Below, in pieces: positions 9,709 through 18,409 of a stretch of DNA of 64,000 nucleotides; the stretch's first letter is position 1, and every line of letters starts with the position of its first letter. Origin of the DNA: Paenibacillus aceti. GTDB lineage: Bacteria > Bacillota > Bacilli > Paenibacillales > Paenibacillaceae. The notes beneath the pieces were generated by a model, which saw nothing but the letters and a program-made list of their open reading frames with translations, made no database searches and was not told where the DNA came from. Made by a program: the position numbers and the translations under genes. The stretch covers positions 1,294,159 to 1,358,158 of the forward strand of contig NZ_KZ987724.1 in NCBI RefSeq assembly GCF_003614185.1. Reading direction: 5' to 3'.

Positions 9709-9770
9709 AAGTGGCTCCGCATTTCAGAGAGATCAGGTTAAGATTCTCTCTTCATTTGACGGAGCCACTT
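9709..9770 (-). terminator. Probable terminator of the glutamine-rich protein gene
   Basis: The inverted repeat AAGTGGCTCCG/CGGAGCCACTT (9709-9719 and 9760-9770) lies just downstream of the stop at 9778. A nested repeat ACCTGA/TCAGGT lies inside it. The loop is large and the T-tract is weak. Confidence 0.5.
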
Positions 9771-9777
9771 GAGGGAA

Positions 9778-10110
9778 CTACTGTCTTTGTTGATTCATAT
9801 ACCCCGTAGGCTGGTTTGACGAGTTAAACTGAGGCTGCATATAACTTACCGACTGGGTCATTGTATTGTTTAGTTGCTGCGCTAAATTGGAGATCTGTTG
9901 TAATTGCTGAAGAGCTGTCTGATGCCCTTGAAGCGCGGTTTGAATCACTTGAACGGCCTGGCGCTCGCGCTGAGCCAGCTGCTCCAGTTGTTGCGCATTG
10001 CTCTCTTCCTGCCGCATTAATTGCTGATACGCCATAGATGCCTGATTGGTCTGTTGCTTTAGTTGCTGGATTAACTGTGAGATTTGTTGAGCTTGCATAC
10101 TCTGATTCAC
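9778..10110 (-). CDS. Glutamine-rich small protein, function unknown
   Basis: This is a 110-residue, strongly Gln-rich protein with repeated QQL heptad-like spacing, suggesting a long amphipathic helix or coiled coil. The tail is QPTGYMNQQRQ. There is no signal peptide or membrane segment. The frame opens at 10164, but I chose the GTG at 10110 because GGAGG lies nine bases ahead. Proteins of this look occur as spore-coat or hypothetical proteins in Paenibacillus, but I do not recognise a named family. It is divergent from the response-regulator gene at 10323. Confidence 0.7.
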   Translation of the reverse strand: MNQSMQAQQISQLIQQLKQQTNQASMAYQQLMRQEESNAQQLEQLAQRERQAVQVIQTALQGHQTALQQLQQISNLAQQLNNTMTQSVSYMQPQFNSSNQPTGYMNQQRQ

Positions 10111-10275
10111 TTGATGACCTCCATTGATGTAATTGAATTCTGAGATATTATGGCAGGAAATCAACAGGATTATACAAAATTGAACGTATGGAACGTCGGA
10201 AAGATATACATTACATTAACATTTAATTATATTAATCAATTAAAACGAGCTGGAAATAGCGAAGTCACCCGTCGA

Positions 10276-10284
10276 TGCTATAAT
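10276..10284 (+). promoter_or_regulatory. Extended -10 promoter ahead of the two-component operon
   Basis: TATAAT at 10279-10284 is preceded by TGC, giving an extended -10. No good -35 is seen 17 bp upstream. It lies about 38 bp before the response-regulator start. Confidence 0.55.
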
Positions 10285-10322
10285 ATAGTCATTGAAAATA
10301 TATGAAAGCAGGATGACTGTTA

Positions 10323-11039
10323 ATGAACATATTACTAGTTGAAGATGACAAGACGATCGCTGCAGGGCTTCAATATTCCTTGGAGCAGGACGGATTTGCC
10401 ACCATCATTTGCTATAATGCGGAGTCAGCCGGGCAGGTCATTGCAGAGCGGCTGGAGCAGATTTCACTCTGCATATTCGATTTATCTTTACCGGATGGAA
10501 GCGGGTATGATCTCTGTCGCATGGTCAAAGATCGAAGAGATCTGCCAGTTATTTTCTTGACAGCGATAGATGATGAAGTGAATGTTGTTATGGGACTGGA
10601 TATGGGGGCGGACGATTATATTACGAAGCCATTTCGGATTCGCGAGCTAACCTCACGGATTAAATCCGTGCTTAGGCGCTATCAGAACCAGCAGCAGAGT
10701 AAGCAGCAAACGCAGCCCAAAGCATTCATCGACATCGGTAATGTGCGGATTGGTACGCTAGAAGGTAAGGTTTATAAACAGGGGAACGAGGTGGCTCTGA
10801 CAGCGCTGGAATACCGTTTGCTGCTTATTTTTGCAAATCATATCGGACAGGTTCTATCACGGACGCAGCTGCTGGAAGGCATCTGGGATATCGCTGGCGA
10901 TTTTGTGAATGACAATACATTAACCGTCTATATCAAAAGATTGCGAGAGAAGTTGGAGGATAATCCTCAACAGCCGACACTGATCAAGACCGTTCGTGGA
11001 CTTGGCTATAAGGTAGGTGATTCGTATTCTGCGAAATAG
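10323..11039 (+). CDS. OmpR/PhoB-family response regulator
   Basis: This 238-residue DNA-binding regulator has a receiver domain (residues 1-~120) with acidic residues E7-D8-D9, the phospho-acceptor Asp53 in IFDLSLPDGSGYD, and the conserved Lys in DYITKPF. A C-terminal winged helix follows (LTALEYRLLLIFANHIGQV, then VYIKRLREKLEDNP and TVRGLGYKV). Its cognate kinase overlaps its 3' end, and an ABC transporter follows. That order is typical of Bce/Vra-type envelope-stress modules, in which the regulator activates the transporter genes. Direct repeats ahead of the ABC ATPase gene are a candidate binding site. Confidence 0.95.
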   Translation: MNILLVEDDKTIAAGLQYSLEQDGFATIICYNAESAGQVIAERLEQISLCIFDLSLPDGSGYDLCRMVKDRRDLPVIFLTAIDDEVNVVMGLDMGADDYITKPFRIRELTSRIKSVLRRYQNQQQSKQQTQPKAFIDIGNVRIGTLEGKVYKQGNEVALTALEYRLLLIFANHIGQVLSRTQLLEGIWDIAGDFVNDNTLTVYIKRLREKLEDNPQQPTLIKTVRGLGYKVGDSYSAK

Positions 11040-12027
11040 AGAATTCCGGATCACACTGCTGATCATGTGTGGAATTACGCTAGCCGCCGCAGCCGCTGTC
11101 TTCTTTTTACCAATTCCCCCGATTATTATCGTTCTGATCGCATCCTTGCTGCTGATCGCCTGCTGCTATCTGTTCACTCGCTGGAGATATCGCGAAATGG
11201 AGAAGCTGTCGGGCTATTTACGGAATATTGCAAGCGGGAACTACACGCTGGATGTACGCGATAATGAAGAGGGAGAACTGAGCATTCTGAAGAATGAAAT
11301 ATATAAAGTGACGCTCCGCTTGTCCGAACAAAGCACTCTTCTTCAGCAGGATAAACTTCGGCTCACCGATGCCATATCCGACATCTCCCATCAGCTCAAA
11401 ACACCTCTAACCTCGATGCTAGTCATGGTGGATCTGCTCAGCCATCCCGAACTGCCTGACGCGAAGCGGACGGAATTTACCAACAATATTCGTATCCAAT
11501 TAGAGCGAATCGAATGGCTGATCACTTCTTTATTGAAGTTATCCAAAATTGACGCGGGCGCGATCCAGTTCAAGAAGGAGCCGGTTCGTGTTGAGCAGCT
11601 GCTTCATAAAGCGCTGGGGCCGCTGTTAATCCCGATCGATATTAAGGAGCTGTCGCTTGAGATTCACGGTGATCCGGAAGCAGCCTTCACAGGGGATCTG
11701 AACTGGATGACGGAGGCGCTGATTAATTTGTTAAAGAATGCGGTCGAGCATACGAATGATGGCGGGAGGATTACGATTCAATATGAGGAAAATCCGCTGT
11801 TCACGGTTATAGAGATCGCTGACAATGGGCAAGGCATCGCCAAAGAGGATTTGCCTTATATATTCAGACGATTCTACAAAGGCAAGAATGCCGGAGATAG
11901 CAGTGTGGGTATAGGACTAGCTATGTCCCACAGCATTATTACAAGTCAGGACGGCACGCTAGATGTCAGCAGCCTCCCCGGGGAGGGTACGCGGTTTAGA
12001 ATCAATTTTTACAAGCGAGTTATTTAA
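11017..12027 (+). CDS. Sensor histidine kinase with minimal sensor loop
   Basis: This 336-residue kinase has two N-terminal transmembrane helices separated by only a few residues (FFLPIPPIII), so there is almost no extracellular sensor. Such intramembrane-sensing kinases usually rely on an associated ABC transporter for detection. A HAMP-like linker follows. The H-box SDISHQLKTPLTSM has phospho-acceptor His125. The N-box NLLKNAVEHT and G-boxes DNGQGI and GIGLAM are present. The GTG start at 11017 overlaps the regulator gene by 23 bp, implying translational coupling. Confidence 0.94.
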   Translation: MIRILRNREFRITLLIMCGITLAAAAAVFFLPIPPIIIVLIASLLLIACCYLFTRWRYREMEKLSGYLRNIASGNYTLDVRDNEEGELSILKNEIYKVTLRLSEQSTLLQQDKLRLTDAISDISHQLKTPLTSMLVMVDLLSHPELPDAKRTEFTNNIRIQLERIEWLITSLLKLSKIDAGAIQFKKEPVRVEQLLHKALGPLLIPIDIKELSLEIHGDPEAAFTGDLNWMTEALINLLKNAVEHTNDGGRITIQYEENPLFTVIEIADNGQGIAKEDLPYIFRRFYKGKNAGDSSVGIGLAMSHSIITSQDGTLDVSSLPGEGTRFRINFYKRVI

Positions 12028-12051
12028 CAGGCAGCCCATCACTCATCTGCA

Positions 12052-12108
12052 AAGTGACTAGATTGTCACTTACCAAGTCACTGAATAGTCATCTTCATTA
12101 ATTATACT
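12052..12108 (+). promoter_or_regulatory. Candidate response-regulator operator and promoter for the ABC transporter
   Basis: AAGTGAC and GTCACTT form a 7-bp inverted repeat with a 6-bp gap (12052-12071). GTCACT recurs at 12065 and 12077, and GTCAT at 12088, so the half-sites are spaced 11-12 bp (one helical turn), as OmpR-type regulators prefer. The last repeats overlap the expected -35 position for a TATACT -10 at 12103-12108. This suggests activation of the transporter genes by the upstream regulator. It is inferred from spacing only. Confidence 0.55.
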
Positions 12109-12141
12109 GACTCTATCAACAAATGAACTGGAGGATTCTGC

Positions 12142-12825
12142 ATGGAAATTTTGAAGATAGAGCATTTGTCCAAAATATACGGCAAGGGTGAAATGGCTGT
12201 CAAAGCTTTGGATAACGTATCTTTCTCGGTACAAAAGGGGGAGTTCGTGGCGATCATCGGTCCTTCAGGCTCGGGAAAATCAACCTTGCTGCATATGCTT
12301 GGCGGTGTTGATCGTCCGACCTACGGTAAAGTCATCATCGATAATACAGATATTTACAGCTTGGATGAGACTGCGCTGGCCGTGTTCCGGCGTCGACAAA
12401 TCGGACTCATCTATCAATTCTACAATCTGATCCCTGTGCTGACCGTGGAAGAGAATATTACATTGCCGCTCTTGCTTGACCAGCATAAGGTGGATATGAA
12501 GCAGCTTAAAGAGATCGTCGACGCGCTTAAGCTAAGCGACCGCTTAAATCATCTGCCCAATCAGCTATCCGGGGGCCAGCAGCAACGTGTCTCCATCGGC
12601 CGGGCCTTGATTAATAATCCGTCTATTATCCTGGCGGACGAACCTACGGGAAATCTCGACAGCAAGAACAGTAGTGAAATCATCGCCCTGCTGAAAATGT
12701 TCAACAAAATGCTCAATCAGACGCTAATCGTGATTACACATGATGAGAGAATAGCACTCCAGGCGGATCGCGTTATCTCTATTGAAGACGGAAGGATTGC
12801 CAAGGACGAGGTGATCCGTCCATGA
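12142..12825 (+). CDS. ABC transporter ATP-binding protein (MacB/LolD/BceA type)
   Basis: This 227-residue ATPase drives the adjoining FtsX-type permease. The Walker [10 protein letters not shown] is near residue 40, the Q-loop segment [15 protein letters not shown] near 93, the signature LSGGQQQR near 140, Walker [10 protein letters not shown] near 158, and the H-switch ITHD near 198. These are characteristic of the MacB/LolD/BceA group, which moves antimicrobial peptides, lipids or lipoproteins. It starts at the ATG after CTGGAGG and its stop overlaps the permease start by 4 bp. Confidence 0.95.
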   Translation: MEILKIEHLSKIYGKGEMAVKALDNVSFSVQKGEFVAIIGPSGSGKSTLLHMLGGVDRPTYGKVIIDNTDIYSLDETALAVFRRRQIGLIYQFYNLIPVLTVEENITLPLLLDQHKVDMKQLKEIVDALKLSDRLNHLPNQLSGGQQQRVSIGRALINNPSIILADEPTGNLDSKNSSEIIALLKMFNKMLNQTLIVITHDERIALQADRVISIEDGRIAKDEVIRP

Positions 12826-15440
12826 ACATCGTTAATAAGCTGACGATCAGGCATATGAGGCTGAACAAGCGGAGGACCTGGGTTACGATCATCGGCGTGA
12901 TTATATCCGTGGCCATGATTACTGCGGTCGCTACCATTAGCGCCTCATTTCTGGATCTATTGAAGCAACATTCGATTGCAACGGATGGGGAGTGGCATGT
13001 TCGGTATCATGATGTCGATGCCCGGCAGATCGAGGCGATTCAGCAGGACAGCAAGACGAAGGGATTATCTATCTCCAGAAATCTCGGTTACGCTTATCTT
13101 GAGAATCCAGAAATTTCGAACAAACCTTATCTGCTCGTCAGAGAATATAGTGACTTTGCATTTCAGCAATTAAATATTAAGCTGGCCGACGGGCGCCTCC
13201 CTAAGAATAAACAAGAAATAGTGGTTCCCCAGCATATTACCCGGATCGGAGGCACGGACTATCAAATCGGCGACACGATCTCGCTAAGTGTGGGGCAACG
13301 CCATTCCCTGGTTGAGGATATCCCTTCTGAGACCTTAGAGAATTATTCTTTCCTGCTCACAGAGGAAGGAGAGCCCGGTGAAGAACTGATCAATTTAACA
13401 GAGCATAAGTACACCATTGTAGGGATGATAGAGACACCGAAATGGGAACGTTCATGGGGAGCAAGTTATACGGCGATCTCCTATATAGACAAGGATATGC
13501 TCGGAGTAAATGATGTGGCGAATGCTACTGTTACGCTTCATAACGTGAATAAATCTATATATAAGCATGCTGAGCAGTTAACGGAGACTATCGGGGCTAC
13601 GAAGAACCAGCTTGAATATAACAGTGCGTTGCTCCGTTATTATGGAATTACGAATAATAATAATCTGAACAAGCTGCTCTACTCCTTGACTGCCATCATG
13701 ATGGGGATTGTCATTGTCGGTTCAGTGGCGCTTATATACAATGCGTTTGCCATTTCTGTGGCTGAACGCTCCCGCCATTTAGGTATGCTCTCAAGTGTCG
13801 GGGCAACCCGGAGACAAAAGCGAAATTCGGTATTGTTCGAGGGAGCGGTGATCGGCTTAATCAGCATTCCGTTGGGAATTGCTAGCGGATTGGCCGGGAT
13901 TGGAATCACCTTTCTTGTCATTAACTCTGTGATTCAAAAGGCGTTGGATCTTTCAGAGAACTTGAAGGTAAGCGTGACAGTCACGCCTTTCTCAATGATC
14001 ACTGCCATTCTCGTCTCGGTGTTCACCATCTTTATCTCCGCTTATTTGCCTGCCAGAAGGGCGGCGAAGGTGACCGCGATCGAAGCGATCCGGCAAACGG
14101 CTGAAATCAAGCTAACGGGCAAGACAGTGAAGACATCAAAGTTAGTCCGCAAGGTCTTCGGCCTCGAAGCCGAGATCGGTCTGAAGAATTTGAAGCGCAA
14201 CAAGCGCAAGTACCAGGCCACCGTGTTCTCACTTGTTATCAGTATTGTACTATTCCTTGCTGTATCTTATTTCACCAATAACATGAAGAGATCCGTGGAG
14301 ATGACACAGAGCGGCGCAAATTACGATATTCAGCTAGTTAGTATCTACGGGAAAATGGATCCCCATTTCGCGCAATCGGTCGCTGAATTAAACGGGATTC
14401 AGCAGTATTCGCTAGTGAAACGGAGCACTTGGAGTACCTGGATTGATCCCGCAGTGGCTGCATATCCTCTAAAGGAAATGGTCAAGCAAGATAAGAGTAT
14501 ACTGGAGAACGGCAAAATCCAATATTATGTGCATATGTACGCGCTTGATCGTCAGAGCCTGGAAGCATATGCGGCCGAGATTGGTGCGAACAGTGAGGAG
14601 CTGAATGATCCCAAGCAGATGAAGGCTATTGTCATCGATCAAGCTAGCTATCTAGACGATGTTCATAAGAAATTCGTTGAGACCAAGACCTTGTATTCGA
14701 AGATTGGCGATGATTTGGAGCTGATCAGCGATCAGGTAGATTCAGAGCAAAAAGCGATGAAAGCCCAGGTTGAGATAGCTGCACTAACGGCGCAAAGACC
14801 ACTCGGGATTGATACTTCAAGTTTATCTGAACTAAGTATTATCGTCTCCGAGCCTGTCATGAATCAGTTGTTAGCTGGAGATGGCGGGGAGGCAAGATAT
14901 AGCCGAAATAGTATCTTCCTGAAGAGTACAGATCCAATCAGAACAGAGCGAGATATCTTGAGTTTGAAGGAAGCGGAATCTTATTATCTCTGGAACCTGT
15001 ACAGCGATAAGCAGAGAGATGCGCAGACGATAACACTGTTATCGGTCTTTACGTATGGTTTTATCCTGTTAATAACGGCGATCTCTGTCGCTAATATCTT
15101 CAACACAATCTCAACCAGCATCTCACTGCGCAAGCGTGAATTCGCTATGCTGAGATCCGTTGGTATGACACCGCACGGCTTCAATAAGATGATCAACTAT
15201 GAGAGTATTTTCTATGGCATCAAGTCACTTCTCTACGGCTTGCCGCTCAGTTTCGGTGTGATGTTGCTCATCTACTATTCCTTATCGAACTCTTTCTCAT
15301 ACCGATTTGATGTGCCATGGATCAGCCTCGTTATTGTGATCATCGGTGTGTTCGTCATCGTTGGATCGGCGATGCTCTATTCCAGCTCCAAGGTGAAGAA
15401 AGAGAATATCATCGAGGCGATTAAGCAGGAGAATATTTAG
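12822..15440 (+). CDS. Large ABC transporter permease with two FtsX domains
   Basis: This is an 872-residue membrane protein. An N-terminal helix (residues ~18-40) is followed by a ~240-residue extracellular domain and an FtsX domain of three helices (~285-410, with the motif ISVAERSRHLGMLSSVGATR). A fifth helix (~467-485), a second extracellular domain of ~260 residues and a final FtsX domain (~750-870, with TSISLRKREFAMLRSVGMTP) come next. This 4+4 helix layout is longer than the ~650-residue BceB type. With the two-component system it probably removes or senses a membrane-active compound. The ligand is unknown. Confidence 0.93.
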   Translation: MNIVNKLTIRHMRLNKRRTWVTIIGVIISVAMITAVATISASFLDLLKQHSIATDGEWHVRYHDVDARQIEAIQQDSKTKGLSISRNLGYAYLENPEISNKPYLLVREYSDFAFQQLNIKLADGRLPKNKQEIVVPQHITRIGGTDYQIGDTISLSVGQRHSLVEDIPSETLENYSFLLTEEGEPGEELINLTEHKYTIVGMIETPKWERSWGASYTAISYIDKDMLGVNDVANATVTLHNVNKSIYKHAEQLTETIGATKNQLEYNSALLRYYGITNNNNLNKLLYSLTAIMMGIVIVGSVALIYNAFAISVAERSRHLGMLSSVGATRRQKRNSVLFEGAVIGLISIPLGIASGLAGIGITFLVINSVIQKALDLSENLKVSVTVTPFSMITAILVSVFTIFISAYLPARRAAKVTAIEAIRQTAEIKLTGKTVKTSKLVRKVFGLEAEIGLKNLKRNKRKYQATVFSLVISIVLFLAVSYFTNNMKRSVEMTQSGANYDIQLVSIYGKMDPHFAQSVAELNGIQQYSLVKRSTWSTWIDPAVAAYPLKEMVKQDKSILENGKIQYYVHMYALDRQSLEAYAAEIGANSEELNDPKQMKAIVIDQASYLDDVHKKFVETKTLYSKIGDDLELISDQVDSEQKAMKAQVEIAALTAQRPLGIDTSSLSELSIIVSEPVMNQLLAGDGGEARYSRNSIFLKSTDPIRTERDILSLKEAESYYLWNLYSDKQRDAQTITLLSVFTYGFILLITAISVANIFNTISTSISLRKREFAMLRSVGMTPHGFNKMINYESIFYGIKSLLYGLPLSFGVMLLIYYSLSNSFSYRFDVPWISLVIVIIGVFVIVGSAMLYSSSKVKKENIIEAIKQENI

Positions 15441-15473
15441 ATAGACTGATGGATTTGAATTGGAAAATAATGA

Positions 15474-15499
15474 GACCACCCTCCCGGTGGTCTTTTTTT
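15474..15499 (+). terminator. Rho-independent terminator of the ABC transporter operon
   Basis: The stem GACCACC/GGTGGTC has a 5-nt loop (CTCCC) and is followed by seven T. It lies 33 bp after the permease stop. Confidence 0.92.
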
Positions 15500-15530
15500 A
15501 TGGATGTGGATTCAAATGAAATTATATATT

Positions 15531-15558
15531 AGTTTACATAACTATTATTATGTCAACT
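15531..15558. repeat. 28-bp dif-like inverted repeat, copy 2 (inverted relative to copy 1)
   Basis: The arms AGTTTACATAA and TTATGTCAACT flank the spacer CTATTA. Its reverse complement matches the site at 6149-6176 with a single mismatch. It lies immediately beside the stop codon of the following minus-strand gene. Confidence 0.7.
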
Positions 15559-15825
15559 TCACTCGATGATCAATGCCACCCATACGATCAGCACATATAA
15601 CAATGACATCGAGGAAATGACGCAAGCGGGAATAATCCAGAGTAGTTTTGTATTGAACGGCCGAAGTTTTTGACGGATTTTCTGGTTCACTGACAGCATT
15701 TCATAATCCATTTGGTCCAGCAGTTTCGCCGCCTTCTCCTCCTCATAATCCTGTAGCTTAAGCCAGGTCTGTTCATAACGTTCTTTATACGCTTTCCAAT
15801 GAGAGCTATCCTTCAATAACGTCAT
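15559..15825 (-). CDS. Small membrane-anchored protein, unknown function
   Basis: This 88-residue protein has a charged, helical N-terminal part (MTLLKDSSHWKAYKERYEQ, rich in Lys and Glu). It has one or two closely spaced C-terminal hydrophobic segments (LLWIIPACVISSMSLLYVLI). I chose the ATG at 15825 because GGAGGATAACT precedes it; the longer frame to 15900 has no ribosome binding site. I recognise no family. The cytoplasmic-helix plus tail-anchor layout could suit a partner of a membrane complex, but no function is inferred. Confidence 0.65.
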   Translation of the reverse strand: MTLLKDSSHWKAYKERYEQTWLKLQDYEEEKAAKLLDQMDYEMLSVNQKIRQKLRPFNTKLLWIIPACVISSMSLLYVLIVWVALIIE

Positions 15826-15972
15826 AGTTATCCTCCAATCATCATTTACTAGGGAATACAAGTTCTTACAATTATACAATGAACCTGTGGAAATAACCAT
15901 CCAGCCGATATATTATAGAAGTTGAGTTAAATTCAGATTTTAGCTTATATAGAAGAGCAGGAGAGTAGACAT

Positions 15973-16587
15973 ATGGCGACTAATAAAGAGAAAATGCTAG
16001 CTGGAAAGCTATATATGGCGGGTGAAGGAGAATTGGCCAGGGACTTCAACAAATCCCGAATGCTAACCCGCTTATTCAATAATACGACCGAGGAACAGAA
16101 GGAATATAGGGTGGAGCTGCTCCGTGAATTATTCGAGTCGATCGGGGAGTCCGTATATATTGAACCGCCTTTTCGCTGCGACTATGGATGCAATATTACG
16201 GTTGGCAACCATTTCTATGCCAATTTTGACTGTATCATTCTAGATGTAGCCAAGGTCAAGATCGGAAATAATGTATTGTTCGGTCCAAGAGTTGGAATTT
16301 ATACGGCGGGTCATCCGATTGATGCGGGGGTACGTAATACGCTGCTGGAATTCGGCACACCGATTACGATAGGTGATAACGTATGGGTCGGCGGGAATAC
16401 GGTCATTAATCCTGGAGTGACGATTGGCAACAACGTTATTATCGGCTCCGGCTCAGTCGTTACCAAGGATATTCCAGATAACGTGATTGCCGTTGGTAAT
16501 CCTTGTCGCGTCCTAAGATCGATTACAGAAGAAGATCAAATATATTGGGAGAAGCAGAAAGAAGCGTATTACGCAGATATAGAGTAA
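15973..16587 (+). CDS. maa: Sugar O-acetyltransferase, maltose/galactoside acetyltransferase type
   Basis: This 204-residue acetyl-CoA-dependent hexapeptide-repeat enzyme has an N-terminal Mac domain (KEKMLAGKLYMAGEGELARD). A left-handed beta-helix follows, with repeats such as VWVGGNTVINPGVTIGNNV. The YTAGHPIDAGVR segment carries the expected catalytic His. It acetylates sugar hydroxyls, probably to detoxify non-metabolised sugars. The ATG at 15973 has a CAGGAGAG site ahead. The symbol follows Bacillus usage for this family; the exact sugar is uncertain. Confidence 0.9.
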   Translation: MATNKEKMLAGKLYMAGEGELARDFNKSRMLTRLFNNTTEEQKEYRVELLRELFESIGESVYIEPPFRCDYGCNITVGNHFYANFDCIILDVAKVKIGNNVLFGPRVGIYTAGHPIDAGVRNTLLEFGTPITIGDNVWVGGNTVINPGVTIGNNVIIGSGSVVTKDIPDNVIAVGNPCRVLRSITEEDQIYWEKQKEAYYADIE

Positions 16588-16694
16588 CTCTAATGGAACG
16601 CGACGGGAAACTGAGCTTATGATACATAGATTTGCGGTTGATAGAAAATAGATAGAAAAGAATTTGTATAGATAGAAATGGGAGGGTATTTATT

Positions 16695-18398
16695 TTGACG
16701 ATGATCGGAATTGACTTAGGTACAACGAACAGCGTTGTTGCTGCTTTTACACCAGATGGGCCCAAAATCATCCCCAATGCGCTAGGCCAGCACCTGACCC
16801 CATCGATTGTCAGTCTGGATGATGACGGACAAGTGATCGTCGGGGAGGTCGCCAAGCAGCGATTGATTACACATCCGCAGCTGACAGCTTCCCTCTTCAA
16901 AAGATATATGGGAACGAACAAGAGCTTTCGGCTGGGTCAATATAAGTTCACGCCGGAGGACCTGTCCTCATTCGTGCTGCGTTCATTAAAAGCCGATGCA
17001 GAGGCTTATCTGGGCACCCCGGTGACCGAGGCGGTCATTAGCGTGCCTGCTTATTTCAACGATGCTCAGCGTCAAGCGACGAAGCGAGCCGGGCAGCTGG
17101 CCGGATTGCAGGTGGACCGGTTAATTAATGAACCGACCGCAGCTGCGGTAGCCTATGGACTTCATTTAGAGGAGCCCAATACCCGCTTTCTTGTCTTCGA
17201 TCTGGGCGGGGGCACCTTCGATATTTCGATTCTGGAGCGGTTCGAGAATCTGATGGAGGTTCAAGCTGTGGCCGGTGACAATTATTTGGGTGGGGAAGAT
17301 TTTACAGAGCTGTTGTTCCAGGAGTTCGTCACGCGGCAGGAAGCAGGCAGTGTCAATCTGGAGGATATCAAGCTAACCGGGGTGATCCGCAAGCAGGCTG
17401 AGACGGCCAAGCAGACCTTGTCTCAGAGCAAGGTGGCGGTCATGGAGCTTAGCCAGCCGGATACCTTGCAGCCGTTGACGGTGAGCCATGAGCAATTTGA
17501 GAGATTGGCCAAGCCGCTGCTGATGCGGCTTAGACATCCCATCGAACGGGCGATTCGCGATGCAGCGATCCGGCCGTCTGATCTCGATGCGATTATCCTC
17601 GTCGGTGGAGCGACCCGGATGCCTGTCATCTCTTCCTTTGTCGCCAAAATGTTCAATCGCCTGGCTTCGGCTCATATCGATCCGGATGAGACTGTCGCGA
17701 TCGGAGCGGCCATCCAGGCGGGAATGAAGGCGAGGAACGAAGCGGTGAACGATATCGTACTGACCGATGTCTGTCCTTATACACTCGGGGTTGGCACGAC
17801 CATGCGGACTTCATCAGGGCAATACGAACCGGGCTATTTCAGTCCGATTATTGAGCGGAACTCCGTCGTGCCTGTCAGCAAGATTCAGCGCTACTATACG
17901 ATTACCGACAATCAGACGGCGATGAATATCGATGTCTATCAAGGAGAGAGCCGCCTGATCCAGAACAATGTTGCACTCGGTGAATTCTCCGTCGATCTCC
18001 CCCCGTCACCCAAAGGGGAAGAAGCCGTAGATATCCGCTTCACATATGATATTAACGGGATTCTTGAAGTGGAGACGACGATAGTAAGTACAGGAGAGAA
18101 AAAGCAGGTGATCTTTGAAGAGAATCCGGGGCAATTCTCCAAAGAACAGATCGAGCAAAGGTTCAAGGAACTCTCCGAGATCAAGATCCATCCGCGGGAT
18201 CGGATGGAGATCAAGCTGCTGCTGGCTCGCGGCGAGCGACTCTATGAAGAATCGCTCGGGAGAACGCGGGATCAGATCGCGCTGCTGCTGCAGCAATTCG
18301 ATGAGATTCTGAACCGCCAGAACGACCGTGAAATCCGCGAGGCCGTCACAGACTATAAGGCTTATTTAGATGCGATTGAGAGGGGGTTGGAATTCTGA
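16695..18398 (+). CDS. hscC: Hsp70-family chaperone, HscC-like
   Basis: This 567-residue Hsp70 has the ATPase motifs [15 protein letters not shown] at the N-terminus, [13 protein letters not shown] near residue 175 and [10 protein letters not shown] near 300. The substrate-binding domain follows (near 370-490). It is shorter than DnaK (~610) and lacks a long lid and acidic tail, which fits the HscC subgroup. The TTG at 16695 has GGAGGG at ideal spacing; an ATG six bases on is the alternative. The next two genes overlap in series and encode a J-domain/TPR protein and a DUF1266 protein. The combination parallels the hscC/djlB/djlC/ybeU-ybeR neighbourhood of E. coli. Confidence 0.9.
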   Translation: MTMIGIDLGTTNSVVAAFTPDGPKIIPNALGQHLTPSIVSLDDDGQVIVGEVAKQRLITHPQLTASLFKRYMGTNKSFRLGQYKFTPEDLSSFVLRSLKADAEAYLGTPVTEAVISVPAYFNDAQRQATKRAGQLAGLQVDRLINEPTAAAVAYGLHLEEPNTRFLVFDLGGGTFDISILERFENLMEVQAVAGDNYLGGEDFTELLFQEFVTRQEAGSVNLEDIKLTGVIRKQAETAKQTLSQSKVAVMELSQPDTLQPLTVSHEQFERLAKPLLMRLRHPIERAIRDAAIRPSDLDAIILVGGATRMPVISSFVAKMFNRLASAHIDPDETVAIGAAIQAGMKARNEAVNDIVLTDVCPYTLGVGTTMRTSSGQYEPGYFSPIIERNSVVPVSKIQRYYTITDNQTAMNIDVYQGESRLIQNNVALGEFSVDLPPSPKGEEAVDIRFTYDINGILEVETTIVSTGEKKQVIFEENPGQFSKEQIEQRFKELSEIKIHPRDRMEIKLLLARGERLYEESLGRTRDQIALLLQQFDEILNRQNDREIREAVTDYKAYLDAIERGLEF

Positions 18399-18409
18399 TG
18401 TCAGAATTC
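18390..18409 (+). promoter_or_regulatory. Hairpin enclosing the hscC stop / J-protein start junction
   Basis: A perfect 8-bp inverted repeat GAATTCTG/CAGAATTC has a 4-nt loop, ATGT. The start codon of the J-domain gene lies in the loop and the hscC stop at the edge of the stem. Translating ribosomes from hscC would melt it, coupling the two genes. This is an inference. Confidence 0.5.

Noticed and set aside
17373-17675. Minus-strand 100-codon frame within hscC
   Set aside because: It is the antisense of the conserved Hsp70 substrate/ATPase region.
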